Below are positions 8,124-16,029 of a DNA stretch of 34,403 nucleotides, in pieces. The notes beneath the pieces were generated by a model. That model did not search any database. It was not told the DNA's origin and saw nothing but the letters and a program-made list of their open reading frames with translations. The DNA comes from JANNOG01 sp050329415. GTDB lineage: Bacteria; Actinomycetota; Actinomycetes; Actinomycetales; JBBAYJ01. A program made the position numbers and the translations under genes. The first letter of the stretch is position 1; each line of letters begins with the position of its first letter. The DNA is taken from the NCBI GenBank assembly GCA_050329415.1, contig JBHJOS010000083.1, forward strand, positions 1-34,403. Direction: 5' to 3'.

Positions 8124-8885
8124 TCAGGCGGCCCGGTCGCGCTGGGTGAGCTCGGTCTGCGCCTGCTTGGGCGTCAGCCGGCTCTCGGTCGAGATGAGCA
8201 CGTACAGCAGCCCGGCCGCGACGCCGCCGACGATCTCCGCCAGGACGTAGACCGGCCACTGCTCCCACTGGACGTCCCCGCCCCACAGCGACTGGACGAT
8301 CATCGGGCCGGTGGTGCGCGCCGGGTTGATCGAGGCGCCCGTCGCCGGGGCCACCGGGATGATGGCGGCGAAGACGACGAAGCCGATGGCCAGGCCGGCG
8401 AAGCCGGCCGGGGCCTTGCGGTGGATGGCACCGAAGATGCCCATGACGAGGATGAACGTGCCGATGGCCTCGGCGACGAAGGCCCGGCCGGCGCCGACGT
8501 CGTCGGAGTAGGTCGCCACCCCGAGGCCCGCGTCCGAGGCCGCCTGGCCGAGGACCGCGATGATGCCGAGGGCACCCACGATCGCGCCGACGACCTGCGC
8601 GACCAGGTAGGCGGGCACCTCTCGCCAGGGGAACTTCCCGGTCGCCGCGAGGGCGAGGGTGACCGCGGGGTTGATGTGGTTGCCGCTGATGTGACCGAAG
8701 GCGTAGACGGTCGCCACCACGACGAGGCCGAAGGACAGGGCGATGATCCCGAGCTCCGCGCCGCTGAACGGGGAGGCGTCCCCGTTCACGATGATCATGG
8801 CGGGGACGGACCCCACACCCACGAAGACCAGGAACGCCGTGCCGATGAGTTCTGCCGCGAGTCGTTGCCAGAGCCTGTATTCCAT
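8124..8885 (-). CDS. MIP family channel (aquaporin/glycerol facilitator)
   Basis: This integral membrane channel has two NPA boxes, NHINPAVTLALA in the first half and ASINPARTTGP in the second, with the selectivity-filter Arg following the second NPA. Six hydrophobic helices are evident. The ATG at 8885 is chosen because GAGGAGGAGCTC directly precedes it; a longer frame to 8939 lacks such support. Placement ahead of dhaKLM and opposite an IclR regulator suggests glycerol or dihydroxyacetone uptake. The residues around the second NPA look somewhat aquaporin-like, so substrate preference is inferred from context. Confidence 0.9.
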   Translation of the reverse strand: MEYRLWQRLAAELIGTAFLVFVGVGSVPAMIIVNGDASPFSGAELGIIALSFGLVVVATVYAFGHISGNHINPAVTLALAATGKFPWREVPAYLVAQVVGAIVGALGIIAVLGQAASDAGLGVATYSDDVGAGRAFVAEAIGTFILVMGIFGAIHRKAPAGFAGLAIGFVVFAAIIPVAPATGASINPARTTGPMIVQSLWGGDVQWEQWPVYVLAEIVGGVAAGLLYVLISTESRLTPKQAQTELTQRDRAA

Positions 8886-8960
8886 GAGCTCCTCCTCGAG
8901 CTCTCCGACACCGGGGGCCGGGCCGGACGCGGGTCCCACTCGGAGCGAGTGGCGACGCTA

Positions 8961-9012
8961 TTCGACATCGTCGAATGGTGTTCGATATGATAGGAAGGTG
9001 ATGGTCATCACG
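8961..9012. promoter_or_regulatory. Divergent promoter/operator region between the glycerol operon and iclR-type gene
   Basis: TTCGACATCGTCGAA (8961-8975) is a palindrome with 6-bp arms, followed by a further half-site TTCGAT at 8981. TATGAT (8986-8991) is a good plus-strand -10 box; TTCGAC at 8961 could be its -35 with 19-bp spacing, so the palindrome would block it. GTGATGGTCATCAC (8999-9012), with 6-bp arms, lies near the expected start of transcription. These are likely sites for the adjacent IclR regulator. The assignment is inference. Confidence 0.55.
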
Positions 9013-9047
9013 TCAAGAGTCCTCCGTCCCGGATCGGCCGGGCTCCC

Positions 9048-9812
9048 GTGATCCAGTCGATCGACCGGGCCGCCCGGGTGCTCGCGTCCCTCCAGGGGTC
9101 CCGGCACCTCGGCATCACGGAGATCGCCGAGCGGCTCCGGCTCTCACCGTCGACCGCGCACGGCATCGTGCGCACCCTGGCGGCCCACGGCCTGGTCGTG
9201 CAGGAGCCCGGCGGGAAGCGGTACATGCTCGGTCCCGCCCTGGTGCGACTGAGCAGCGTGTACCTCGACACCCACGAGGTGCGCGGGCGGTCGCTGCCGT
9301 GGATGGAGGACCTCGCGCGCTCGACCGGGCTCGCGGTGCGGCTGGGGGTGGAACTGCTGGACGAGGTCATGATCCTCCACCACGTGGCTCGGCCCGACGG
9401 CAGCCGCCAGATGCCCGAGACCGGGATCTCGCTGCCGGTCCATGCCTGCGCACTGGGCAAGGTCCTGCTGAGCGGGCACCCGGAGGCCGCCCGCGCCCTG
9501 CTCGGGCGGGACCCGCTGCGCAGCCTGACCGGTGACACGGTGACGGATCCGCAGGCCGTGCTCGCCGGACTGCCGGAGATCGCGGCCCGCGGACTGGCCA
9601 CGGAACGGGACGAGGTCGTCGTCGGCGAGTCCGCCCTGGCCTCGCCGGTCGTCGACCGCACCGGTGCTGTCGTGGCGGCACTCGGCCTCGTCGTCCCCAG
9701 CGCGCAATGGCCGGAGGGCCCTTCGGACCCGCGGCTCGACGAGTGGACCGGGGCGCTGCGAGGGGCAGCCCGGGCAGTGTCCCGGGAGCTGGGAGCCACC
9801 CACTGGCCGTGA
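9048..9812 (+). CDS. IclR family transcriptional regulator
   Basis: The 254-residue protein has an N-terminal winged helix (about 1-65; ITEIAERLRLSPSTAHGIVRTL is the recognition region, in two parts) and a C-terminal IclR effector domain, including the LPVHACALGKVLLS block and the late GLATERDEVVVGESALASPVV segment. Actinomycete relatives such as GylR control glycerol genes, and this one is divergent from the MIP channel-dhaKLM operon, so it probably controls that operon and itself. GTG at 9048 is the start; no strong Shine-Dalgarno is visible. Confidence 0.93.
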   Translation: MIQSIDRAARVLASLQGSRHLGITEIAERLRLSPSTAHGIVRTLAAHGLVVQEPGGKRYMLGPALVRLSSVYLDTHEVRGRSLPWMEDLARSTGLAVRLGVELLDEVMILHHVARPDGSRQMPETGISLPVHACALGKVLLSGHPEAARALLGRDPLRSLTGDTVTDPQAVLAGLPEIAARGLATERDEVVVGESALASPVVDRTGAVVAALGLVVPSAQWPEGPSDPRLDEWTGALRGAARAVSRELGATHWP

Positions 9813-9823
9813 TCGTCGTGGGT

Positions 9824-9840
9824 GTGCGATGGGATCGCAC
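9824..9840 (+). terminator. Hairpin after the IclR gene
   Basis: GTGCGAT, loop GGG, ATCGCAC: a 7-bp perfect stem starting 12 bp after the iclR stop. There is no U tract. Likely terminator. Confidence 0.4.
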
Positions 9841-9875
9841 CCGGGGCGGGCACGATGGCGGACGCGAGGACCGGA

Positions 9876-10105
9876 GTGGTGTCCCCACGCGCTCTGCAGA
9901 ACCTACAAATCCGCGGGCGGCCCGCCGAGGGATCCCCGGGGCCGACACGGGTCAGCCGGCGCCGCCCGGCACCCCCGCCAACGGGCCGACCCCGAGACCC
10001 CGCCCCGGACCTCCGGGAGCCCGTCCCGAGGCCCGGTCACCCGCGGACCGGCACCGAGCCGCCACCTCCGAACTTGTAGGTTCTGCACAGGGTCCGGGAC
10101 ACCAC
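9876..10105. repeat. Long imperfect inverted repeat in a 384-bp gene-free region
   Basis: The space 9813-10196 has no credible gene. Its main feature is a pair of inverted arms. The left arm has GTGGTGTCCC (9876-9885), 9 bases, then TGCAGAACCTACAA (9895-9908). The right arm has TTGTAGGTTCTGCA (10074-10087), 8 bases, then GGGACACCAC (10096-10105). Both blocks match perfectly (14 and 10 bp), while the bases between the blocks differ. The 165-base interior is very GC-rich with no open frame that looks real. The AT-richer 14-mer stands out. It could be a MITE-like element or a structured RNA; no transposase or target duplication is obvious. Confidence 0.6.
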
Positions 10106-10196
10106 CTGGTTCACCACCTCCGCACCCGTGTCCGCCCTCGCGCGACCCAGCCCCACCCCACCAGGCCCCCCGCCCCACCGCACCCGGGACGGGCTC

Positions 10197-12122
10197 TCAG
10201 ATCCCGCTGAGGACCGGGGCCAGCCAGGGTGGCACCGTCCAGGCGGGGGACCAGTCGGGGCCGGGTCCACCGTCAGCGGTCACGAGCAGCGCCGCCACGG
10301 TCACGAGCCCGGCCACCGACAGCCAGACCCAGCGACCCGTCACGCTGCGGGTCACGGGCAGGGTGAGGTGGCGGGTTCCACGCCGCAGCGCCGTCCCGCC
10401 GACCCCCCACCACGCCGAGGCGACCACGAGCGTCGACACGACCAGGGCGAACACCGTCGGGCCCACCCCTTGGAAGGCCCCCGGCACGGCGACCCTCGCC
10501 CAGACGGCCAGGGCCGCCCCCGCCACCACCGGCAGGACACAGAGCAAGGAGACGCCGAACGCCCCGACGAGCCGCACCGGGAACATCACGACCGCCGAGG
10601 CCACCGAGCCGGCCGGCCGGCCGAGGGAGGCCGCGGTCCAGGCGTCCCGGGCTCGCGCCACCCGGGTCCACTCCACCGCCCGGGCGACGGCCGACCAGAC
10701 GAGGCCCAGGACCAGCACGCCCGTGGGAGCGACCACGGCCGCCGTGACGACCGCGGCCAGCCACGCCCACTGTAGCCCACCCCAGCCGGCCGCCTGCCGG
10801 GCCGGCGCCGCGGTCGGGGGCGCACCGTACTGCTGCGGTGCGCCATGCGGCTGCGGTGCGCCATACGGCTGCGGTGCGCCGTACTGCTGGGGTGCGCCGT
10901 ACTGCTGCGGCGGACCGTAGTGCTGGGGATACGACTGTGGTGGCCCCGGAGCGGGCTGGCGGGGATACGCCTGCGTCGGCTGGTGTCGGGGCGGCTGAGG
11001 CTGCGCCGCGGGAGGTGCCGGCCGCGGTGGCGGCCGGTGCGCGGGCGCCGAGGTGACGCTGCGGGGCGCGGGCGTGGCCGACGACATCCGAGCGGTCGCC
11101 GCCGGACCGGCCATAGGGCCGGTCGGCGGGCTCGCCGCCGGTCCGACCGGAGGGCCGGGCGGCGGGCTGGCCGCCGGGCCGGCTGGAGTGCCGGGCGGAG
11201 GGACCCCCGCCGGCGTGGGATTCGGCACCGTGGCGGGTGGCGGCGCGGCCTCGGGTGCGGCGGCGAGTCGGGCGGTGGCGGCGCTCGGCGCGGGCGGCGG
11301 GCCCACGGCAGCCGCCAGCCCGGCCCGCAGCTGGTCCGGGGAGGGCCGACGCGCCGGGTCCGGCTGCAGCCCGGCCCGCAACAGGGCTGCCAGCGACGCC
11401 GGAAGCCGCTCAAGGTCTGCCTCGCCGCGCCGGATACGTTCGAGGACCACCTCGTGCGGGCCTCGGCCGAAAGGCGGTCGCCCCGTGGCGGCGAACGCCC
11501 CGACCGCTGCCCACCCCCACCAGTCCGCGCTGCGGCTGGGCTCGCCCCCGGCGAGCAGCTCTGGGGCGAGGTAGCCCGGCGTCCCCACGACCATCCCCGT
11601 CATCGTCAGAGCAGCGTCGTCGATCGCCCGTGAGATGCCGAAGTCGATGACGACCGGCTCACCGTCCAGCAGCAGCACGTTGCTCGGCTTGATGTCGCGG
11701 TGGACCAGGCCTGCGGCATGGATGACCGACACCGCCTCCTGCAGGCCCCAGAGCAGAGCGGCCAGCGGCGCACCGGCCAGCGGCCCGTGCTCCCGCACCA
11801 CGGCCTCCAACGGCGGGCCGGGGATGTAGCGCATGGCGACGTAGGGGTGCGGCCCGGTGAGCTCGACATCGACGATCTCGGCGACCCGGGCATGCCTCAG
11901 GCGCCGCAGCGCCGCCGCCTCGCGGCCGAGGCGGGCCCGGGCATCCGGGTCGACGGCCACGTGCGGGCGGAGCACCTTGACCGCGGCCACCCGGTCGTCG
12001 GCGTCCATCCCCAGGTGCACGACGCCCATCCCGCCCGCACCGAGCTCCCTCAGCAGCCGGTAGCGACCGATCACCGTGGCGGGCGCCGGGCCGAGGCCCG
12101 GCTGCGCACCCGCCCCAGTCAT
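10197..12122 (-). CDS. Membrane serine/threonine protein kinase
   Basis: This is a Hanks-type (Pkn-like) kinase of 641 residues. The kinase domain spans about 20-275: glycine loop GAGGMGVVHLG (28-38), AVK with Lys49, HRDIKPSN with catalytic Asp143, DFG with Asp160, and GTPGYLAPE. A long Pro/Ala-rich linker (about 280-430) carries GPPVGPAASPP-type and QYGAPQ-type repeats. The C-terminal 200 residues hold about four to five hydrophobic helices. It has no PASTA domains, so the sensory input is unclear. The ATG at 12122 lies six bases after a TACCGT -10 box, which suggests leaderless translation. It is divergent from otsA. Confidence 0.93.
   Translation of the reverse strand: MTGAGAQPGLGPAPATVIGRYRLLRELGAGGMGVVHLGMDADDRVAAVKVLRPHVAVDPDARARLGREAAALRRLRHARVAEIVDVELTGPHPYVAMRYIPGPPLEAVVREHGPLAGAPLAALLWGLQEAVSVIHAAGLVHRDIKPSNVLLLDGEPVVIDFGISRAIDDAALTMTGMVVGTPGYLAPELLAGGEPSRSADWWGWAAVGAFAATGRPPFGRGPHEVVLERIRRGEADLERLPASLAALLRAGLQPDPARRPSPDQLRAGLAAAVGPPPAPSAATARLAAAPEAAPPPATVPNPTPAGVPPPGTPAGPAASPPPGPPVGPAASPPTGPMAGPAATARMSSATPAPRSVTSAPAHRPPPRPAPPAAQPQPPRHQPTQAYPRQPAPGPPQSYPQHYGPPQQYGAPQQYGAPQPYGAPQPHGAPQQYGAPPTAAPARQAAGWGGLQWAWLAAVVTAAVVAPTGVLVLGLVWSAVARAVEWTRVARARDAWTAASLGRPAGSVASAVVMFPVRLVGAFGVSLLCVLPVVAGAALAVWARVAVPGAFQGVGPTVFALVVSTLVVASAWWGVGGTALRRGTRHLTLPVTRSVTGRWVWLSVAGLVTVAALLVTADGGPGPDWSPAWTVPPWLAPVLSGI
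10821..10928. repeat. 18-bp tandem repeat in the kinase linker
   Basis: Six 18-bp units of the form TGCGCCGTACTGCTGCGG, with substitutions, lie head to tail. On the minus strand they encode hexapeptides of the PQQYGA type in the kinase linker. Unit length is a multiple of three, so copy number can vary without a frameshift. Confidence 0.88.
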
Positions 12123-12128
12123 GCGGAC

Positions 12129-12134
12129 ACGGTA
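12129..12134 (-). promoter_or_regulatory. -10 box of the kinase gene (leaderless)
   Basis: On the minus strand TACCGT is followed by six bases and then the ATG at 12122. This spacing puts transcription start at or very near the start codon. Confidence 0.55.
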
Positions 12135-12189
12135 GTCGGGGCAACGGGGACAGCCCTTCCGACGACCAGCGTCAGGCGCGGCCCGCGGT

Positions 12190-12195
12190 TACCGT
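12190..12195 (+). promoter_or_regulatory. -10 box of otsA (leaderless)
   Basis: TACCGT is followed by six bases and then ATG at 12202. This mirrors the kinase promoter on the other strand and supports the upstream otsA start. Confidence 0.55.
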
Positions 12196-12201
12196 CGAGT
12201 C

Positions 12202-13809
12202 ATGGCCGACCCCGTGACGCGACGGACCGAGGCGCCACCGTCGGTCGTGCGAGCTCCCCCGGACGCGCTCTCCGTGGACCACTCCCCCGACCGGACCCAC
12301 CCCGCCGACCAGACCCCGCCGCCGCCCGAGGACGACCTGCCGGACCGGCTGGCCGACCACGTCCCCAGCGACCTCGCCGAGCGGGTGACCGACGAGGTCG
12401 ACGACTTCGTCGTGGTCGCCAACCGGCTGCCCGTCGACCGGATCGGGACCGGACCGGACGGGGCGCCGCGCTACCAGCGCTCGCCCGGTGGCCTCGTCAC
12501 CGCGCTCGAGCCGGTGATGCGCGCGACCCGGGGGGCCTGGATCGGCTGGCCGGGCAGCCCGGGCAAGGCGGGCGAGCCGTTCGAGGCGGAGGGCATCCGG
12601 CTGGTCCCGGTCGCCTTGTCCGGCCACGAGGTGCGCGACTACTACGAAGGCTTCTCGAACTCCGCACTGTGGCCGCTCTACCACGACGTCATCGCCCGAC
12701 CGGTGTTCCACCGCAGCTGGTGGGAGGCCTACGTCGCGGTCAACGAGCGCTTCGCGGCGGTCACCGCCGAGCACGCCCGGCCCGGTGCCACGGTCTGGGT
12801 GCAGGACTACCAGTTGCAGCTGGTGCCGGCGATGCTCCGCCGGCACCGGCCCGACCTGCGGATCGGGTTCTTCAATCACATCCCGTTCCCCGGGTACGAG
12901 ATCTTCAGCCAGCTGCCGTGGCGCCGGGCCGTGATCGAGGGCATTCTCGGGGCCGACCTCGTGGGCTTCCAGCGCCGGTCGGACGCCTCGAACTTCCTCC
13001 GCGCCTGCCGCCGGACCAAGGGCCTGGCCACCCGGGCGTCACGGATCGGCGTCCCCGGCGAGGACGGGCGGGTCCGCGTCGTCCGGGCCGAGGCCTTCCC
13101 GATCTCCATCGACGCCGCCGGCTTCGAGTCCCTGGCCCGGCGACCGGAGGTGCAAGCCCGTGCCCGCGAGATCCGCCGGGGCCTCGGCGACCCCGAGACC
13201 CTGCTGCTCGGGGTCGACCGCCTCGACTACACCAAGGGGATCCGGCACCGCCTCAAGGCCTACGCCGAGTGCCTCGCGGACGGCATGCTCGACGCCCGCT
13301 CCACGGTCCTGGTCCAGGTGGCCAGTCCCTCCCGGGAACGGGTCGAGGCCTACCGGGCGCTGCGGGACGAGGTCGAGCTCACCGTCGGCCGGATCAACGG
13401 CGACTACGGCGCGATCGGCCGGGCACCCGTCCAGTACCTCCACCAGAACTTCCCCCGGGACGAGATGGCCGCGCTCTACGTCGCCGCCGATGTGATGCTC
13501 GTCACTGCACTGCGCGACGGCATGAACCTCGTCGCCAAGGAGTACGTCGCCGCCCGGTTCGACGAGGACGGCGTGCTCGTGCTGTCGGAGTTCGCCGGGG
13601 CGGCCGACGAGCTGACCCAGGCGGTCCTCGTCAACCCGCACGACATCGACGGCCTCAAGAATTCCGTGGCCCGCGCCGCGGCCATGCCCGTCGCCGAGCG
13701 CCGCCGCCGGATGCGGGCACTGCGCCGCCGCGTCGCCCACCACGACGTCGGCCGCTGGGCCCGGACCTTCCTGGGAGCACTCGCGATGACGACGGCGGCG
13801 GCCTCGTGA
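12202..13809 (+). CDS. otsA: Trehalose-6-phosphate synthase OtsA (GT20)
   Basis: It makes trehalose-6-phosphate from a nucleotide-diphosphate glucose and glucose-6-phosphate. GT20 features seen: VVVANRLPVD, GGLVTALEPV, WVQDYQLQLVPAMLR, FFNHIPFPGYEIF, GVDRLDYTKGI and a C-terminal ALRDGMNLVAKEY. At 535 residues it has about 66 extra N-terminal residues, Pro- and Asp-rich, before the first strand. A GTG at 12385 would give a standard-length enzyme, but the TACCGT box six bases before 12202 favours the long form. The stop overlaps otsB (GTGA). Confidence 0.95.
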   Translation: MADPVTRRTEAPPSVVRAPPDALSVDHSPDRTHPADQTPPPPEDDLPDRLADHVPSDLAERVTDEVDDFVVVANRLPVDRIGTGPDGAPRYQRSPGGLVTALEPVMRATRGAWIGWPGSPGKAGEPFEAEGIRLVPVALSGHEVRDYYEGFSNSALWPLYHDVIARPVFHRSWWEAYVAVNERFAAVTAEHARPGATVWVQDYQLQLVPAMLRRHRPDLRIGFFNHIPFPGYEIFSQLPWRRAVIEGILGADLVGFQRRSDASNFLRACRRTKGLATRASRIGVPGEDGRVRVVRAEAFPISIDAAGFESLARRPEVQARAREIRRGLGDPETLLLGVDRLDYTKGIRHRLKAYAECLADGMLDARSTVLVQVASPSRERVEAYRALRDEVELTVGRINGDYGAIGRAPVQYLHQNFPRDEMAALYVAADVMLVTALRDGMNLVAKEYVAARFDEDGVLVLSEFAGAADELTQAVLVNPHDIDGLKNSVARAAAMPVAERRRRMRALRRRVAHHDVGRWARTFLGALAMTTAAAS

Positions 13810-14615
13810 CGGAGTCGGCGGCACGGCCGGCGGGACGGTCGGCGGCGGAATCACTGCCTGGGTCGGCGGCCGGGCTGCCGTCCGGGCTGCCGGCGGTGCT
13901 GCGCCGCTTCCCGGCCGACGGCCTGGTGGCTCTGGACTTCGACGGCACCCTCGCGCCGATCGTCGCCGTCCCGGCCGAGGCCGCCCTGCCGCCGGCGACC
14001 CGGACGGCGCTGGAGTCGCTGGCGGTGGCCCGGCCCGGGCGGGTGGCCCTGGTGTCCGGCCGGGCACTCGCGGATCTCAGCTCGGTCGCCCGCCCGCCCG
14101 CGGGGGTGCTGCTGGTCGGCAGCCACGGGGCCGAGGTCGCCGGCGCCCACTCCCCGCTCGACGCCGCCGCCGCGACGCTCCTCGCGGTCGTCACTGCCGA
14201 GATCGAGACGATCGTCACGGCACGGCCCGGCACCGCCCTGGAGCGAAAGCCCGCCGGCGCGGTCCTCCACACCCGGCGGGCGGAACGGGACGTGGCGAAG
14301 GCCGCCACCGACGCCGTGCTCGCCGGGCCGGCCCGGCGGCCGGGGGTGCGGACGACGCTCGGCAAGGAGGTCGTCGAGCTCTCCGTCGTCGATGTGGACA
14401 AGGGCAGGGCACTGCTCGCCCTGCGCGCAGAGCTGGGGACCCCCGCGGTGCTCTACGCCGGCGACGACGTCACCGACGAGCACGCGTTCGAGGTGCTCGA
14501 CGACGAGACCGGAGACGTCACGATCAAGGTCGGCGGGGGCGCAACCGCCGCCCGCTGGCGGGTCGACGGGCCCGGCGCGCTGCCCACCCTGCTCGACGCG
14601 CTGGCGCGGCCCTGA
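13806..14615 (+). CDS. otsB: Trehalose-6-phosphate phosphatase OtsB (HAD family)
   Basis: It removes phosphate from trehalose-6-phosphate to release trehalose. HAD motifs: ALDFDGTLAP with nucleophile Asp44 and Asp46, VSGR in motif II, and YAGDDVTDEHAF in motif IV. Start is the GTG overlapping the otsA stop, giving 269 residues with a roughly 35-residue Ala/Gly/Ser-rich lead before the HAD core. A very long frame open upstream belongs to antisense and out-of-frame DNA of the kinase and otsA and is not part of this gene. It is translationally coupled with otsA. Confidence 0.95.
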   Translation: MTESAARPAGRSAAESLPGSAAGLPSGLPAVLRRFPADGLVALDFDGTLAPIVAVPAEAALPPATRTALESLAVARPGRVALVSGRALADLSSVARPPAGVLLVGSHGAEVAGAHSPLDAAAATLLAVVTAEIETIVTARPGTALERKPAGAVLHTRRAERDVAKAATDAVLAGPARRPGVRTTLGKEVVELSVVDVDKGRALLALRAELGTPAVLYAGDDVTDEHAFEVLDDETGDVTIKVGGGATAARWRVDGPGALPTLLDALARP

Positions 14616-14656
14616 GCGGAGGGGTCGGCGCCCATCGGGCACCGGGCGACTGGGGG

Positions 14657-14672
14657 ATGCAAACGCTTGCAT
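14657..14672. promoter_or_regulatory. LacI/GalR-type operator upstream of the ABC ATPase
   Basis: ATGCAAACGCTTGCAT contains TGCAAnCGnTTGCA, a full match to the common LacI-family operator pattern with the central CG. It lies about 150 bp upstream of the ABC ATPase start in a 203-bp intergenic space. No lacI-type gene is in the window, so the regulator is elsewhere. Confidence 0.7.
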
Positions 14673-14818
14673 CGATAGGGCACCATGTCCCCAGCTCCGG
14701 ACGCCGCCGTCCGGGACCACCGGCGGCGGCGACCGAAGCTTGCGGGTGGCCGGGTTCCCCGGCACCTTCACAACGGATCGTCCGGCACGTACCTGCCGGT
14801 GAAGGGACTGAGCCTGAC

Positions 14819-15943
14819 ATGGCCACGGTCACGTACGACAAGGCCTCGCGCCTCTACCCCAACTCCGACCGCGCCGCGGTGGACGCCCTGGACCTCGAGA
14901 TCTCCGACGGCGAGTTCCTCGTCCTCGTCGGTCCCTCGGGGTCCGGCAAGTCGACGGCGCTGCGGATGCTCGCCGGCCTCGAGGAGGTGACCCAGGGCGC
15001 CATCTTCATCGGCGACCGCGACGTCACCGACATCCCGCCGAAGGACCGGGACATCGCCATGGTGTTCCAGAACTACGCCCTATACCCCCACATGTCGGTC
15101 GCCGACAACATGGGCTTCGCCCTGAAGATCGCCGGTGTGCCGAAGGCGCAGATCCGCCAGCGGGTCGAGGAGGCCGCGAAGATCCTCGACCTGGTGCCGT
15201 ACCTGGAACGCAAGCCCAAGGCCCTGTCCGGTGGCCAGCGGCAGCGGGTCGCGATGGGTCGCGCCATCGTCCGCAAGCCTCAGGTGTTCCTCATGGACGA
15301 GCCGCTGTCCAACCTCGACGCCAAGCTCCGGGTTGCGACCCGCACCCAGATCGCCTCGCTGCAGCGCCGCCTGGGCGTCACCACGGTGTACGTCACGCAC
15401 GACCAGGTCGAGGCCATGACCATGGGCGACCGGGTCGCGGTGCTGAACTTCGGCGTCCTCCAGCAGGTCGACACCCCGCGCGAGATGTACGAGAACCCCC
15501 GGAACCTCTTCGTCGCCGGGTTCATCGGTTCGCCCGCCATGAACCTCGTGGCGTTCCCCGCGACGAGCGACGGCGTCCAGTTCGGCGACACCGTCCTGCC
15601 CATCGAGCGTGACGTCCTCGCCCGCGCCGACAAGGAGATCACCGTCGGGGTGCGGCCCGAGGACCTCGAGGTGGCGCCGGACGGCCACGGCCTCGCGATC
15701 GACGTCGACGTCGTCGAGGAGCTGGGTGCCGACGCGTTCGTCTACGGCACCGCGACCGAGGGGCACGGCATCGCCTCCGACGGCGGCACGACGGCCGAGG
15801 AGCGCGAGGCCGTCGCCCGCCAGATCATCGCCCGCACCGACCCTCGGTCCCACGTCAACCGGGGCGACAAGGTCCGGCTTCGGCCCAAGCCGAACGGCAA
15901 GGTCCACCTGTTCCACCCCGAGACGGGGGACCGGCTCAACTGA
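14819..15943 (+). CDS. ugpC: Sugar ABC transporter ATP-binding protein (MsiK/UgpC/MalK type)
   Basis: This CUT1-type carbohydrate importer ATPase has 374 residues. Walker A GPSGSGKST is at 38-46, with Q-loop FQNYALYPHMSV, signature LSGGQRQRVAMGRAIV, Walker B FLMDEPLSNLDAKLR and H-loop VTHDQ, then an OB-fold regulatory C-terminal half containing GFIGSPAMN and GVRPEDLEV. No permease or binding-protein gene adjoins it, as with the multi-operon ATPase MsiK of Streptomyces. The ATG at 14819 follows a GAAGGGA run; a longer open frame upstream overlaps the operator and is not used. A strong hairpin follows directly. Confidence 0.92.
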   Translation: MATVTYDKASRLYPNSDRAAVDALDLEISDGEFLVLVGPSGSGKSTALRMLAGLEEVTQGAIFIGDRDVTDIPPKDRDIAMVFQNYALYPHMSVADNMGFALKIAGVPKAQIRQRVEEAAKILDLVPYLERKPKALSGGQRQRVAMGRAIVRKPQVFLMDEPLSNLDAKLRVATRTQIASLQRRLGVTTVYVTHDQVEAMTMGDRVAVLNFGVLQQVDTPREMYENPRNLFVAGFIGSPAMNLVAFPATSDGVQFGDTVLPIERDVLARADKEITVGVRPEDLEVAPDGHGLAIDVDVVEELGADAFVYGTATEGHGIASDGGTTAEEREAVARQIIARTDPRSHVNRGDKVRLRPKPNGKVHLFHPETGDRLN

Positions 15944-16008
15944 GCCCCCGACGGTGACGTCCGGTGGTCGGGAAGGCTGAACTCCCGACCACCGGACCCT
16001 CCGGGGGC
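15944..16008 (+). terminator. Strong stem-loop after the ABC ATPase gene
   Basis: GTCCGGTGGTCGGGA (15959-15973) pairs perfectly with TCCCGACCACCGGAC (15983-15997) over a 9-base loop. An outer helix GCCCCCG (15944-15950) with CGGGGGC (16002-16008) can close it. It starts at the stop codon. No U tract is present. Confidence 0.75.
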
Positions 16009-16017
16009 GGTGGCACG

Positions 16018-16023
16018 TACCAT
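16018..16023 (+). promoter_or_regulatory. -10 box of the DUF4032 gene (leaderless)
   Basis: TACCAT is followed by six bases and GTG at 16030, the same layout as at otsA, the kinase and ispD. It decides the start codon. Confidence 0.55.
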
Positions 16024-16029
16024 CCGGGC

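Noticed and set aside
9876..10105. Insertion sequence
   Set aside because: The interior is only 165 bases with no transposase frame, so a full insertion sequence is not supported. A non-autonomous element remains possible.
11700..13805. A very long open frame leading into otsB
   Set aside because: It is antisense to the kinase and out of frame with otsA, and its composition is Arg/Pro/Gly-rich. Only the last 269 residues, from the GTG at 13806, are a phosphatase.
13806..14615. Frameshifted otsA-otsB fusion
   Set aside because: The GTGA overlap with intact motifs on both sides is a normal coupled gene pair.
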